In this document: positions 37,009-49,097 of the stretch, in pieces
How the letters are laid out: every line of letters begins with the position of its first letter
How positions within the stretch are numbered: position 1 is the first letter of the stretch
Source: Fasciola hepatica
Taxonomy: Eukaryota; Platyhelminthes; Trematoda; Plagiorchiida; Fasciolidae
Length of the DNA stretch: 64,000 bases
Assembly (NCBI GenBank): GCA_948099385.1
Contig: CANUEZ040000191.1
Coordinates: forward strand, 1,860,001 to 1,924,000
Reading direction: 5' to 3'
Made by a program: the position numbers and the translations under genes
The notes under the pieces: generated by a model
Seen by the model: the letters and a program-made list of their open reading frames with translations, nothing else
What the model was told of the DNA's origin: nothing
Database searches by the model: none

Positions 37009-40000
37009 TTGTGGTTTGGGTGTTCGACTGACGTTCGTTCACCCCAACCCTTGATCGTGTCCCCGTGTGGGCTCTGTCCATGTGCAATGCTCATGATTCC
37101 CTTAGCGGATCAACCAGCTCTACAGTGCTTCCATCATTTTCAATGGTCAGTTCAGTGTTCAAGCTGCATGGAGAATCATATTATACAAATCTACTCTGCT
37201 ACTGCTCTATTGCATTGTATGAGTAATCTGTGTGCATTGTTCATAAGGCGAATGCCTTGGTTTTACTTAGGCCCATAAATAGAGAATTGATCGAACATAG
37301 GATTGGATCGGTGTGCGAGAATTTCGTTGTTAATGTTCAAAGCGAAAGCGAAAGCCGAAGCCCATTTGGGGATTGTGCTATATCATGTATTGTATATGTT
37401 GAACAAAGCGTTGAGACCCATATCGGATAGCCTTGTGGTTTGGGTGTTCGACTGACATTCATTCACCCCAACCCTTGATCGTGTCCCCGTGTGGGCTCTG
37501 TCCATGTGCAATGCTCATGATTCCCTTAGCGGATCAAACAGCTGTACAGTGCTTCCATCATTTTCAATGGTCAGTTCAGTGTTCAAGCTGCATGGAGAAT
37601 CATATTATACAAATCTACTCTGCTACTGCTCTATTGCATTGTATGAGCAATCTGTGTGGGGATTGTTCATAAGGGAATGCCTTGGTTTTACTTAGGCCCA
37701 TGAATAGAGAAGTGATGGAACATAGGATTGGATCGGTGTGCGAGAATTTGGTTGTTCCTGTTCAAAGCTAATGCGGAGGCCGAAGCCAATTTGGGGATTG
37801 TGCTATATCATGTATTGTATATGTTGAACAAAGCGTTGAGACCCATATCGGATAGCCTTGTGGTTTGGGTGTTCGACTGACATTCGTTCACCCCAACCCT
37901 TGTTCGTGTCCCCGTGTGGGCTCTGTCCATGTGCAATGCTCATGATTCCCTTAGCGGATCAAACAGCTGTACAGTGCTTCCATAATTTTCAATGGTCAGT
38001 TCAGTGTTCAAGCTGCATGGAGAATCATATTATACAAATCTACTCTGCTACTGCTCTGTTGCATTGTATGAGCAATCTGTGTGGGGATTGTTCATAAGGG
38101 AATGCCTTGGTTTTACTTAGGCCCATAAATAGAGAAGTGATGGAACATAGGATTGGATCGGTGTGCGAGAATTTCGTTGTTAACGTTCAAACCTAATGCG
38201 GAGGCCGAAGCCAATTTGGGGATTGTGCTATATCATGTAGTGTATATGTTGAACAAATCGTTGAGACCCATATCGGATAGCCTTGTGGTTTGGGTGTTTG
38301 ACTGACATTCGTTCACCCCAACCCTTGTTCGTGTCCCCGTGTGGGCTCTGTCCATGTGCAATGCTCATGATTCCCTTAGCGGATCAAACAGCTGTACAGT
38401 GCTTCCATAATTTTCAATGGTCAGTTCAGTGTTCAAGCTGCATGGAGAATCATATTATACAAATCTACTCTGCTACTGCTCTATTGCATTGTATGAGTAA
38501 TCTGTGTGGATTGTTCATAAGGGAATGCCTCGGTTTTACTTAGGCCCATAAATAGAGAAGTGATGGAACATAGGATTGGATCGGTGTGCGAGAATTTCGT
38601 TGTTACCGTTCAAAGCGAAAGCGAAAGCCGAAGCCAATTTGGGGATTATGCTATATCATGTAGTGTATATGTTGAACAAAGCGTTGAGACCCATATCGGA
38701 TAGCCTTGTGGTTTGGGTGTTCGACTGACAATCGTTCACCCCAACCCTTGTTCGTGTCCCCGTGTGGGCTCTGTCCATGTGCAATGCTCATGATTCCCTT
38801 AGCGGATCAAACAGCTGTACAGTGCTTCCATCATTTTCAATGGTCAGTTCAGTGTTCAAACTGCATGGAGAATCATATTATACAAATCTACTCTGCTACT
38901 GCTCTATTGCATTGTATGAGCAATCTGTGTGGGGATTGTTCATAAGGGAATGCCTCGGTTTTACTTAGGCCCATAAATAGAGAAGTGATGGAACATAGGA
39001 TTGGATCGGTGTGCGAGAATTTGGTTGTTACCGTTCAAAGCGAAAGCGAAAGCCGCAGCCAATTTGGGGATTGTGCTATATCATGTATTGTATATGTTGA
39101 ACAAAGCGTTGAGACCCATATCGGATAGCCTTGTGGTTTGGGTGTTCGACTGACGTTCGTTCACCCCAACCCTTGATCGTGTCCCCGTGTGGGCTCTGTC
39201 CATGTGCAATGCTCATGATTCCCTTAGCGGATCAACCAGCTCTACAGTGCTTCCATAATTTTCAATGGTCAGTTCAGTGTTCAAGCTGCATGGAGAATCA
39301 TATTATACAAATCTACTCTGCTACTGCTCTATTGCATTGTATGAGTAATCTGTGTGCATTGTTCATAAGGCGAATGCCTTGGTTTTACTTAGGCCCATAA
39401 ATAGAGAATTGATCGAACATAGGATTGGATCGGTGTGCGAGAATTTCGTTGTTAATGTTCAAAGCGAAAGCGAAAGCCGAAGCCCATTTGGGGATTGTGC
39501 TATATCATGTATTGTATATGTTGAACAAAGCGGTGAGACCCATATCGGATAGCCTTGTGGTTTGGGTGTTCGACTGACATTCATTCACCCCAACCCTTGA
39601 TCGTGTCCCCGTGTGGGCTCTGTCCATGTGCAATGCTCATGATTCCCTTAGCGGATCAAACAGCTGTACAGTGCTTCCATCATTTTCAATGGTCAGTTCA
39701 GTGTTCAAGCTGCATGGAGAATCATATTATACAAATCTACTCTGCTACTGCTCTATTGCATTGTATGAGCAATCTGTGTGGGGATTGTTCATAAGGGAAT
39801 GCCTTGGTTTTACTTAGGCCCATAAATAGAGAATTGATGGAACATAGGATTGGATCGGTGTGCGAGAATTTGGTTGTTACCGTTCAAAGCGAAAGCGACA
39901 TCCGAAGCCAATTTGGGGATTGTGCTATATCATGTATTGTATATGTTGAACAATGCGTTGAGACCCATATCGGATAGCCTTGTGGTTTGGGTGTTCGACT

Positions 40001-40402
40001 GACATTCGTTCAACCCAACCCTTGTTCGTGTCCCCGTGTGGGCTCTGTCCATGTGCAATGCTCATGATTCCCTTAGCGGATCAAAAAGCTGTACCGTGCT
40101 TCCATCATTTTCAATGGTCAGTTCAGTGTTCAAGCTGCATGGAGAATCATATTATACAAATCTACTCTGCTACTGATCTATTGCATTGTATGAGTAATCT
40201 GTGTGGATTGTTCATAAGGGAATGCCTCGGTTTTACTTAGGCCCATAAATAGAGAAGTGATGGAACATAGGATTGGATCGGTGTGCGAGAATTTGGTTGT
40301 TACCGTTCAAAGCGAAAGCGAAAGCCGAAGCCAATTTGGGGATTATGCTATATCATGTAGTGTATATGTTGAACAAAGCGTTGAGACCCATATCGGATAG
40401 CC
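37009..40402. repeat. 8-monomer HOR S-T-P-Q-R-S-T-U, copy 2 (3394 bp)
   Basis: This is the second 8-monomer unit. Its terminal U monomer (39980) shares the private ACTGATCTATTG with the U at 36586. After it the order resumes with R (40403), not S, so the periodicity breaks there. Confidence 0.9.
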
Positions 40403-40827
40403 TTGTGGTTTGGGTGTTCGACTGACAATCGTTCACCCCAACCCTTGTTCGTGTCCCCGTGTGGGCTCTGTCCATGTGCAATGCTCATGATTCCCTTAGC
40501 GGATCAAACAGCTGTACAGTGCTTCCATCATTTTCAATGGTCAGTTCAGTGTTCAAGCTGCATGGAGAATCATATTATACAAATCTACTCTGCTACTGCT
40601 CTATTGCATTGTATGAGTAATCTGTGTGGGGATTGTTCATAAGGGAATGCCTCGGTTTTACTTAGGCCCATAAATAGAGAAGTGATGGAACATAGGATTG
40701 GATCGGTGTGCGAGAATTTGGTTGTTACCGTTCAAAGCGAAAGCGAAAGCCGCAGCCAATTTGGGGATTGTGCTATATCATGTATTGTATATGTTGAACA
40801 AAGCGTTGAGACCCATATCGGATAGCC

Positions 40828-43798
40828 TTGTGGTTTGGGTGTTCGACTGACGTTCGTTCACCCCAACCCTTGATCGTGTCCCCGTGTGGGCTCTGTCCAT
40901 GTGCAATGCTCATGATTCCCTTAGCGGATCAACCAGCTCTACAGTGCTTCCATAATTTTCAATGGTCAGTTCAGTGTTCAAGCTGCATGGAGAATCATAT
41001 TATACAAATCTACTCTGCTACTGCTCTATTGCATTGTATGAGTAATCTGTGTGCATTGTTCATAAGGCGAATGCCTTGGTTTTACTTAGGCCCATAAATA
41101 GAGAAGTGATGGAACATAGGATTGGATCGGTGTGCGAGAATTTCGTTGTTAATGTTCAAAGCGAAAGCGAAAGCCGAAGCCCATTTGGGGATTGTGCTAT
41201 ATCATGTATTGTATATGTTGAACAAAGCGGTGAGACCCATATCGGATAGCCTTGTGGTTTGGGTGTTCGACTGACATTCATTCACCCCAACCCTTGATCG
41301 TGTCCCCGTGTGGGCTCTGTCCATGTGCAATGCTCATGATTCCCTTAGCGGATCAAACAGCTGTACAGTGCTTCCATCATTTTCAATGGTCAGTTCAGTG
41401 TTCAAGCTGCATGGAGAATCATATTATACAAATCTACTCTGCTACTGCTCTATTGCATTGTATGAGCAATCTGTGTGGGGATTGTTCATAAGGGAATGCC
41501 TTGGTTTTAATTAGGCCCATAAATAGAGAATTGATGGAACATGGGATTGGATCGGTGTGCGAGAATTTGGTTGTTACCGTTCAAAGCGAAAGCGAAATCC
41601 GAAGCCAATTTGGGGATTGTGCTATATCATGTATTGTATATGTTGAACAATGCGTTGAGACCCATATCGGATAGCCTTGTGGTTTGGGTGTTCGACTGAC
41701 ATTCGTTCAACCCAACCCTTGTTCGTGTCCCCGTGTGGGCTCTGTCCATGTGCAATGCTCATGATTCCCTTAGTGGATCAAAAAGCTGTACCGTGCTTCC
41801 ATCATTTTCAATGGTCAGTTCAGTGTTCAAGCTGCATGGAGAATCATATTATACAAATCTACTCTGCTACTGCTCTATTGCATTGTATGAGCAATCTGTG
41901 TGGGGATTGTTCATAAGGGAATGCCTTGGTTTTACTTAGGCCCATGAATAGAGAAGTGATGGAACATAGGATTGGATCGGTGTGCGAGAATTTGGTTGTT
42001 CCTGTTCAAAGCTAATGCGGAGGCCGAAGCCAATTTGGGGATTGTGCTATATCATGTATTGTATATGTTGAACAAAGCGTTGAGACCCATATCGGATAGC
42101 CTTGTGGTTTGGGTGTTCGACTGACATTCGTTCACCCCAACCCTTGTTCGTGTCCCCGTGTGGGCTCTGTCCATGTGCAATGCTCATGATTCCCTTAGCG
42201 GATCAAACAGCTGTACAGTGCTTCCATCATTTTCAATGGTCAGTTCAGTGTTCAAGCTGCATGGAGAATCATATTATACAAATCTACTCTGCTACTGCTC
42301 TATTGCATTGTATGAGCAATCTGTGTCGGGATTGTTCATAAGGGAATGCCTTGGTTTTACTTAGGCCCATAAATAGAGAAGTGATGGAACATAGGATTGG
42401 ATCGGTGTGCGAGAATTTGGTTGTTACCGTTCAAACCTAATGCGGAGGCCGAAGCCAATTTGGGGATTGTGCTATATCATGTAGTGTATATGTTGAACAA
42501 ATCGTTGAGACACATATGGGATAGCCTTGTGGTTTGGGTGTTCGACTGACATTCGTTCACCCCAACCCTTGTTCGTGTCCCCGTGTGGGCTCTGTCCATG
42601 TGCAATGCTCATGATTCCCTTAGCGGATCAAACAGCTGTACAGTGCTTCCATAATTTTCAATGGTCAGTTCAGTGTTCAAGCTGCATGGAGAATCATATT
42701 ATACAAATCTACTCTGCTACTGCTCTATTGCATTGTATGAGTAATCTGTGTGGATTGTTCATAAGGGAATGCCTCGGTTTTACTTAGGCCCATAAATAGA
42801 GAAGTGATGGAACATAGGATTGGATCGGTGTGCGAGAATTTGGTTGTTACCGTTCAAAGCGAAAGCGAAAGCCGAAGCCAATTTGGGGATTATGCTATAT
42901 CATGTAGTGTATATGTTGAACAAAGCGTTGAGACCCATATCGGATAGCCTTGTGGTTTGGGTGTTCGACTGACAATCGTTCACCCCAACCCTTGTTCGTG
43001 TCCCCGTGTGGGCTCTGTCCATGTGCAATGCTCATGATTCCCTTAGCGGATCAAACAGCTGTACAGTGCTTCCATCATTTTCAATGGTCAGTTCAGTGTT
43101 CAAGCTGCATGGAGAATCATATTATACAAATCTACTCTGCTACTGCTCTATTGCATTGTATGAGCAATCTGTGTGGGGATTGTTCATAAGGGAATGCCTC
43201 GGTTTTACTTAGGCCCATAAATAGAGAAGTGATGGAACATAGGATTGGATCGGTGTGCGAGAATTTGGTTGTTACCGTTCAAAGCGAAAGCGAAAGCCGA
43301 AGCCAATTTGGGGATTGTGCTATATCATGTAGTGTATATGTTGAACAAAGCGTTCAGACCCATATCGGATAGCCTTGTGGTTTGGGTGTTCGACTGACGT
43401 TCGTTCACCCCAACCCTTGATCGTGTCCCCGTGTGGGCTCTGTCCATGTGCAATGCTCATGATTCCCTTAGCGGATCAACCAGCTCTACAGTGCTTCCAT
43501 AATTTTCAATGGTCAGTTCAGTGTTCAAGCTGCATGGAGAATCATATAATACAAATCTACTCTGCTACTGCTCTATTGCATTGTATGAGTAATCTGTGTG
43601 CATTGTTCATAAGGCGAATGCCTTGGTTTTACTTAGGCCCATAAATAGAGAATTGATGGAACATAGGATTGGATCGGTGTGCGAGAATTTCGTTGTTAAC
43701 GTTCAAAGCTAATGCGGAGGCCGATGCCAATTGGGGGATTGTGCTATATCATGTATTGTATATGTTGAACAAATCGTTGAGACCCATATCGGATAGCC
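40828..43798. repeat. 6-monomer cycle S-T-U-P-Q-R followed by S
   Basis: Order: 40828 S, 41252 T, 41677 U, 42102 P, 42527 Q, 42950 R, 43375 S, then 43799 T. This is the only place where T is followed by U and U by P, so it is the best candidate for the longer order from which the 5-monomer unit arose. Copies are more diverged here: P has CATCATTTTC and TGTCGGGATT, Q has ordinary TTCGACTGAC, and U has TTAGTGGATC. Confidence 0.75.
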
Positions 43799-44646
43799 TT
43801 GTGGTTTGGGTGTTCGACTGACATTCATTCACCCCAACCCTTGTTCGTGTCCCCGTGTGGGCTCTGTCCATGTGCAATGCTCATGATTCCCTTAGCGGAT
43901 CAAACAGCTGTACAGTGCTTCCATCATTTTCAATGGTCAGTTCAGTGTTCAAGCTGCATGGAGAATCATATTATACAAATCTACTCTGCTACTGCTCTAT
44001 TGTATTGTATGAGCAATCTGTGGGGATTGTTCATAAGGGAATGCCTTGGTTTTAATTAGGCCCATAAATAGAGAATTGATGGAACATAGGATTGGATCGG
44101 CGTGCGAGAATTTCGTTGTTACCGTTCAAAGCTAATGCGGAGGCCGAAGCCAATTTGGGGATTGTGCTATATCATGTAGTGTATATGTTGAACAAAGCGT
44201 TCAGACCCATATCGGATAGCCTTGTGGTTTGGGTGTTCGACTGACATTCGTTCACCCCAACCCTTGTTCGTGTCCCCTTGTGGGCTCTGTCCATGTGCAA
44301 TGCTCATGATTCCCTTAGCGGATCAAACAGCTGTACAGTGCTTCCATCATTTTCAATGGTCAGTTCAGTGTTCAAGCTGCATGGAGAATCATATTATACA
44401 AATCTACACTGCTACTGCTCTATTGCATTGTATGAGCAATCTGTGTGGGGATTGTTCATAAGGGAATGCCTTGGTTTTACTTAGGCCCATAAATAGAGAA
44501 GTGATGGAACATAGGATTGGATCGGTGTGCGAGAATTTGGTTGTTACCGTTCAAAGCGAAAGCGAAAGCCGAAGCCAATTTGGGGATTGTGCTATATCAT
44601 GTAGTGTATATGTTGAACAAAGCGTTGAGACCCATATCGGATAGCC

Positions 44647-47073
44647 TTGTGGTTTGGGTGTTCGACTGACATTCGTTCACCCCAACCCTTGTTCGTGTCC
44701 CCTTGTGGGCTCTGTCCATGTGCAATGCTCAGGATTCCCTTAGCGGATCAAACAGCTGTACAGTGCTTCCATCATTTTCAATGGTCAGTTCAGTGTTCAA
44801 GCTGCATGGAGAATCATATTATACAAATCTACTCTGCTACTGCTCTATTGCATTGTATGAGCAATCTGTGTGGGGATTGTTCATAAGGGAATGCCTTGGT
44901 TTTACTTAGGCCCATAAATGGAGAAGTGATGGAACATAGGATTGGATCGGTGTGCGAGAAATTGATTGTTACCGTTGAAAATGAAAGCGAAAGCCGAATC
45001 CATTTTGGGGATTGTGCTATATCATGTATTGTATATGTTGAACAAAGCGTTGAGACCCATATCGGATAGCCTTGTGATTTGGGTGTTCGACTGACATTCG
45101 TTCACCCCAACCCTTGTTCGTGTCCCCGTGTGGGCTCTGTCCATGTGCAATGCTCATGATTCCCTTAGCGGATCAAACAGCTGTACAGTGCTTCCATCAT
45201 TTTCAATGGTCAGTTCAGTGTTCAAGCTGCATGGAGAATCATATTATACAAATCTACTCTGCTACTGCTCTTTTGCATTGTATGAGTAATCTGTGTGGGG
45301 ATTGTTCATAAGGGAATGCCCTGGTTTTACTTAGGCCCATAAATAGAGAAGTGATGGAACATAGGATTGGATCGGTGTGCGAGAATTTGGTTGTTACCGT
45401 TCAAAGATAATGCGGAGGCCGAATCCAATTTGGGGATTGTGCTCTATCATGTATTGTATATGTTGAACAAAGCGTTGAGACCCATATCGGATAGCCTTGT
45501 GGTTTGGGTGTTCGACTGACAATCGTTCACCCCAACCCTTGTTCGTGTCCCCGTGTGGGCTCTGTCCATGTGCAATGCTCATGATTCCCTTAGCGGATCA
45601 AACAGCTGTACAGTGCTTCCATAATTTTCAATGGTCAGTTCAGTGTTCAAGCTGCATGGAGAATCATATTATACAAATCTACTCTGCTACTGCTCTATTG
45701 CATTGTATGAGTAATCTGTGTGGGGATTGTTCATAAGGGAATGCCTTGGTTTTACTTAGGCCCATAAATAGAGAAGTGATGGAACATAGGATTGGATCGG
45801 TGTGCGAGAATTTGGTTGTTACCGTTCAAAGCGAAAGCGAAAGCCGAAGCCAATTTGGGGATTGTGCTATATCATGTAGTGTATATGTTGAACAAAGCGT
45901 TGAGACCCATATCGGATAGCCTTGTGGTTTGGGTGTTCGACTGACATTCGTTCACCCCAACCCTTGTTCGTGTCCCCTTGTGGGCTCTGTCCATGTGCAA
46001 TGCTCAGGATTCCCTTAGCGGATCAAACAGCTGTACAGTGCTTCCATCATTTTCAATGGTCAGTTCAGTGTTCAAGCTGCATGGAGAATCATATTATACA
46101 AATCTACTCTGCTACTGCTCTATTGCATTGTATGAGTAATCTGTGTGGATTGTTCATAAGGGAATGCCTTGGTTTTACTTAGGCCCATAAATGGAGAAGT
46201 GATGGAACATAGGATTGGATCGGTGTGCGAGAAATTGATTGTTACCGTTGAAAATGAAAGCGAAAGCCGAATCCATTTTGGGGATTGTGCTATATCATGT
46301 ATTGTATATGTTGAACAAAGCGTTGAGACCCATATCGGATAGCCTTGTGATTTGGGTGTTCGACTGACATTCGTTCACCCCAACCCTTGTTCGTGTCCCC
46401 GTGTGGGCTCTGTCCATGTGCAATGCTCATGATTCCCTTAGCGGATCAAACAGCTGTACAGTGCTTCCATCATTTTCAATGGTCAGTTCAGTGTTCAAGC
46501 TGCATGGAGAATCATATAATACAAATCTACTCTGCTACTGCTCTTTTGCATTGTATGAGTAATCTGTGTGGGGATTGTTCATAAGGGAATGCCCTGGTTT
46601 TACTTAGGCCCATAAATAGAGAAGTGATGGAACATAGGATTGGATCGGTGTGCGAGAATTTGGTTGTTACCGTTCAAAGATAATGCGGAGGCCGAATCCA
46701 ATTTGGGGATTGTGCTATATCATGTATTGTATATGTTGAACAAAGCGTTGAGACCCATATCGGATAGCCTTGTGGTTTGGGTGTTCGACTGACGTTCGTT
46801 CACCCCAACCCTTGTTCGTGTCCCCGTGTGGGCTCTGTCCATGTGCAATGCTCATGATTCCCTTAGCGGATCAAACAGCTGTACAGTGCTTCCATAATTT
46901 TCAATGGTCAGTTCAGTGTTCAAGCTGCATGGAGAATCATATTATACAAATCTACTCTGCTACTGCTCTATTGCATTGTATGAGTAATCTGTGTGGGGAT
47001 TGTTCATAAGGGAATGCCTCGGTTTTACTTAGGCCCATAAATAGAGAAGTGATGGAACATAGGATTGGATCGG
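44647..47073. repeat. 3-monomer tandem duplication (lag 1275/1273)
   Basis: Monomers 44647, 45072 and 45497 correspond to 45922, 46345 and 46770. Shared private markers: CTCAGGATTCC, GAAAATGAAAGCG, ATCCATTTTGGGG, the CTTGTGATTTGGG lead, CTCTTTTGC, GCCCTGG and AAAGATAATGCGG. Differences: GG loss in 45922 only, ATATTA against ATATAA, GCTCTATC against GCTATATC, and GACAATCG against GACGTTCG. The match fades after about 45800/47073. Confidence 0.88.
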
Positions 47074-47364
47074 TGTGCGAGAATTTGGTTGTTACCGTTC
47101 AAAGCTAATGCGGAGGCCGAAGCCAATTTGGGGATTGTGCTATATCATGTAGTGTATATGTTGAACAAAGCGTTCAGACCCATATCGGATAGCCTTGTGG
47201 TCTGGGTGTTCGACTGACATTCGTTCACCCCAACCCTTGTTCGTGTCCCCGTGTGGGCTCTGTCCATGTGCAATGCTCATGATTCCCTTAGCGGATCAAA
47301 CAGCTGTACAGTGCTTCCATAATTTTCAATGGTCAGTTCAGTGTTCATGCTGCATGGAGAATCA

Positions 47365-49097
47365 TATTATACAAATCTACTCTGCTACTGCTCTATTGCA
47401 TTGTATGAGTAATCTGTGTGCATTGTTCATAAGGCGAATGCCTTGGTTTTACTTAGGCCCATAAATAGAGAATTGATGGAACATAGGATTGGATCGGTGT
47501 GCGAGAATTTCGTTGTTACCGTTCAAAGCTAATGCGGAGGCCGAAGCCAATTTGGGGATTGTGCTATATCATGTAGTGTATATGTTGAACAAGGCGTTCA
47601 GACCCATATGGGATAGCCTTGTGGTTTGGGTGTTCGACTGACATTCGTTCACCCCAACCCTTGTTCGTGTCCCCGTGCGGGCTCTGTCCATGTGCAATGC
47701 TCATGATTCCCTTAGCGGATCAAACAGCTGTACAGTGCTTCCATCATTTTCAATGGTCAGTTCAGTGTTCAAGCTGCATGGAGAATCATATTATACAAAT
47801 CTACACTGCTACTGCTCTATTGTATTGTATGAGCAATCTGTGTGGATTGTTCATAAGGGAATGCCTTGGTTTTACTTAGGCCCATAAATAGAGAAGTGAT
47901 GGAACATAGGATTGGATCGGTGTGCGAGAATTTGGTTGTTACCGTTCAAAGCGAAAGCGAAAGCCGAAGCCAATTTGGGGATTATGCTATATCATGTATT
48001 GTATATGTTGAACAAAGCGTTGAGACCCATATCGGATAGCCTTGTGGTTTGGGTGTTCGACTGACATTCGTTCACCCCAACCCTTGTTCGTGTCCCCTTG
48101 TGGGCTCTGTCCATGTGCAATGCTCAGGATTCCCTTAGCGGATCAAACAGCTGTACAGTGCTTCCATAATTTTCAATGGTCAGTTCAGTGTTCAAGCTGC
48201 ATGGAGAATCATATAATACAAATCTACTCTGCTACTGCTCTATTGCATTGTATGAGTAATCTGTGTGCATTGTTCATAAGGCGAATGCCTTGGTTTTACT
48301 TAGGCCCATAAATAGAGAATTGATGGAACATAGGATTGGATCGGTGTGCGAGAATTTCGTTGTTACCGTTCAAAGCTAATGCGGAGGCCGAAGCCAATTT
48401 GGGGATTGTGCTATATCATGTAGTGTATATGTTGAACAAGGCGTTCAGACCCATATGGGATAGCCTTGTGGTTTGGGTGTTCGACTGACATTCGTTCACC
48501 CCAACCCTTGTTCGTGTCCCCGTGCGGGCTCTGTCCATGTGCAATGCTCATGATTCCCTTAGCGGATCAAACAGCTGTACAGTGCTTCCATCATTTTCAA
48601 TGGTCAGTTCAGTGTTCAAGCTGCATGGAGAATCATATTATACAAATCTACACTGCTACTGCTCTATTGTATTGTATGAGCAATCTGTGTGGATTGTTCA
48701 TAAGGGAATGCCTTGGTTTTACTTAGGCCCATAAATAGAGAAGTGATGGAACATAGGATTGGATCGGTGTGCGAGAATTTGGTTGTTACCGTTCAAAGCG
48801 AAAGCGAAAGCCGAAGCCAATTTGGGGATTATGCTATATCATGTATTGTATATGTTGAACAAAGCGTTGAGACCCATATCGGATAGCCTTGTGGTTTGGG
48901 TGTTCGACTGACATTCGTTCACCCCAACCCTTGTTCGTGTCCCCTTGTGGGCTCCGTCCATGTGCAATGCTCATGATTCCCTTAGCGGATCAAACAGCTG
49001 TACAGTGCTTCCATAATTTTCAATGGTCAGTTCAGTGTTCAAGCTGCATGGAGAATCATATAATACAAATCTACTCTGCTACTGCTCTATTGCATTG
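47365..49097. repeat. 2-monomer tandem duplication (lag 847)
   Basis: The segment 47365-48250 corresponds to 48212-49097. Private shared markers: AACAAGGCGTTCAG, CCGTGCGGGCTC, CTACACTGC, and CTATTGTATTG with a GG loss. Differences are confined to CTCTG/CTCCG and TCAGG/TCATG in the second monomer. Confidence 0.87.

Larger units (their letters stand above)
32344..44221. repeat. Block 5: 28 monomers, ordered HOR region (types P,Q,R,S,T,U)
   Basis: Anchors and types: 32344 P, 32769 Q, 33192 R, 33615 S, 34039 T, 34464 P, 34889 Q, 35312 R, 35737 S, 36161 T, 36586 U, 37009 S, 37433 T, 37858 P, 38283 Q, 38706 R, 39131 S, 39555 T, 39980 U, 40403 R, 40828 S, 41252 T, 41677 U, 42102 P, 42527 Q, 42950 R, 43375 S, 43799 T. 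Type markers: P, preceded by a GTTCCTGTTC lead-in (and, in its first three copies, CTCTGTTGC); Q, GG loss (423 bp) with CCTCGG and, in its first three copies, GTGTTTGACTGAC; R, GACAATCG lead, mostly with TTCAAACTGC; S, ACCAGCTCTACAG and GTGTGCATTG (424 bp); T, GACATTCATTCACC; U, AAAAAGCTGTACCG and CAACCCAACCC. Confidence 0.9.
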
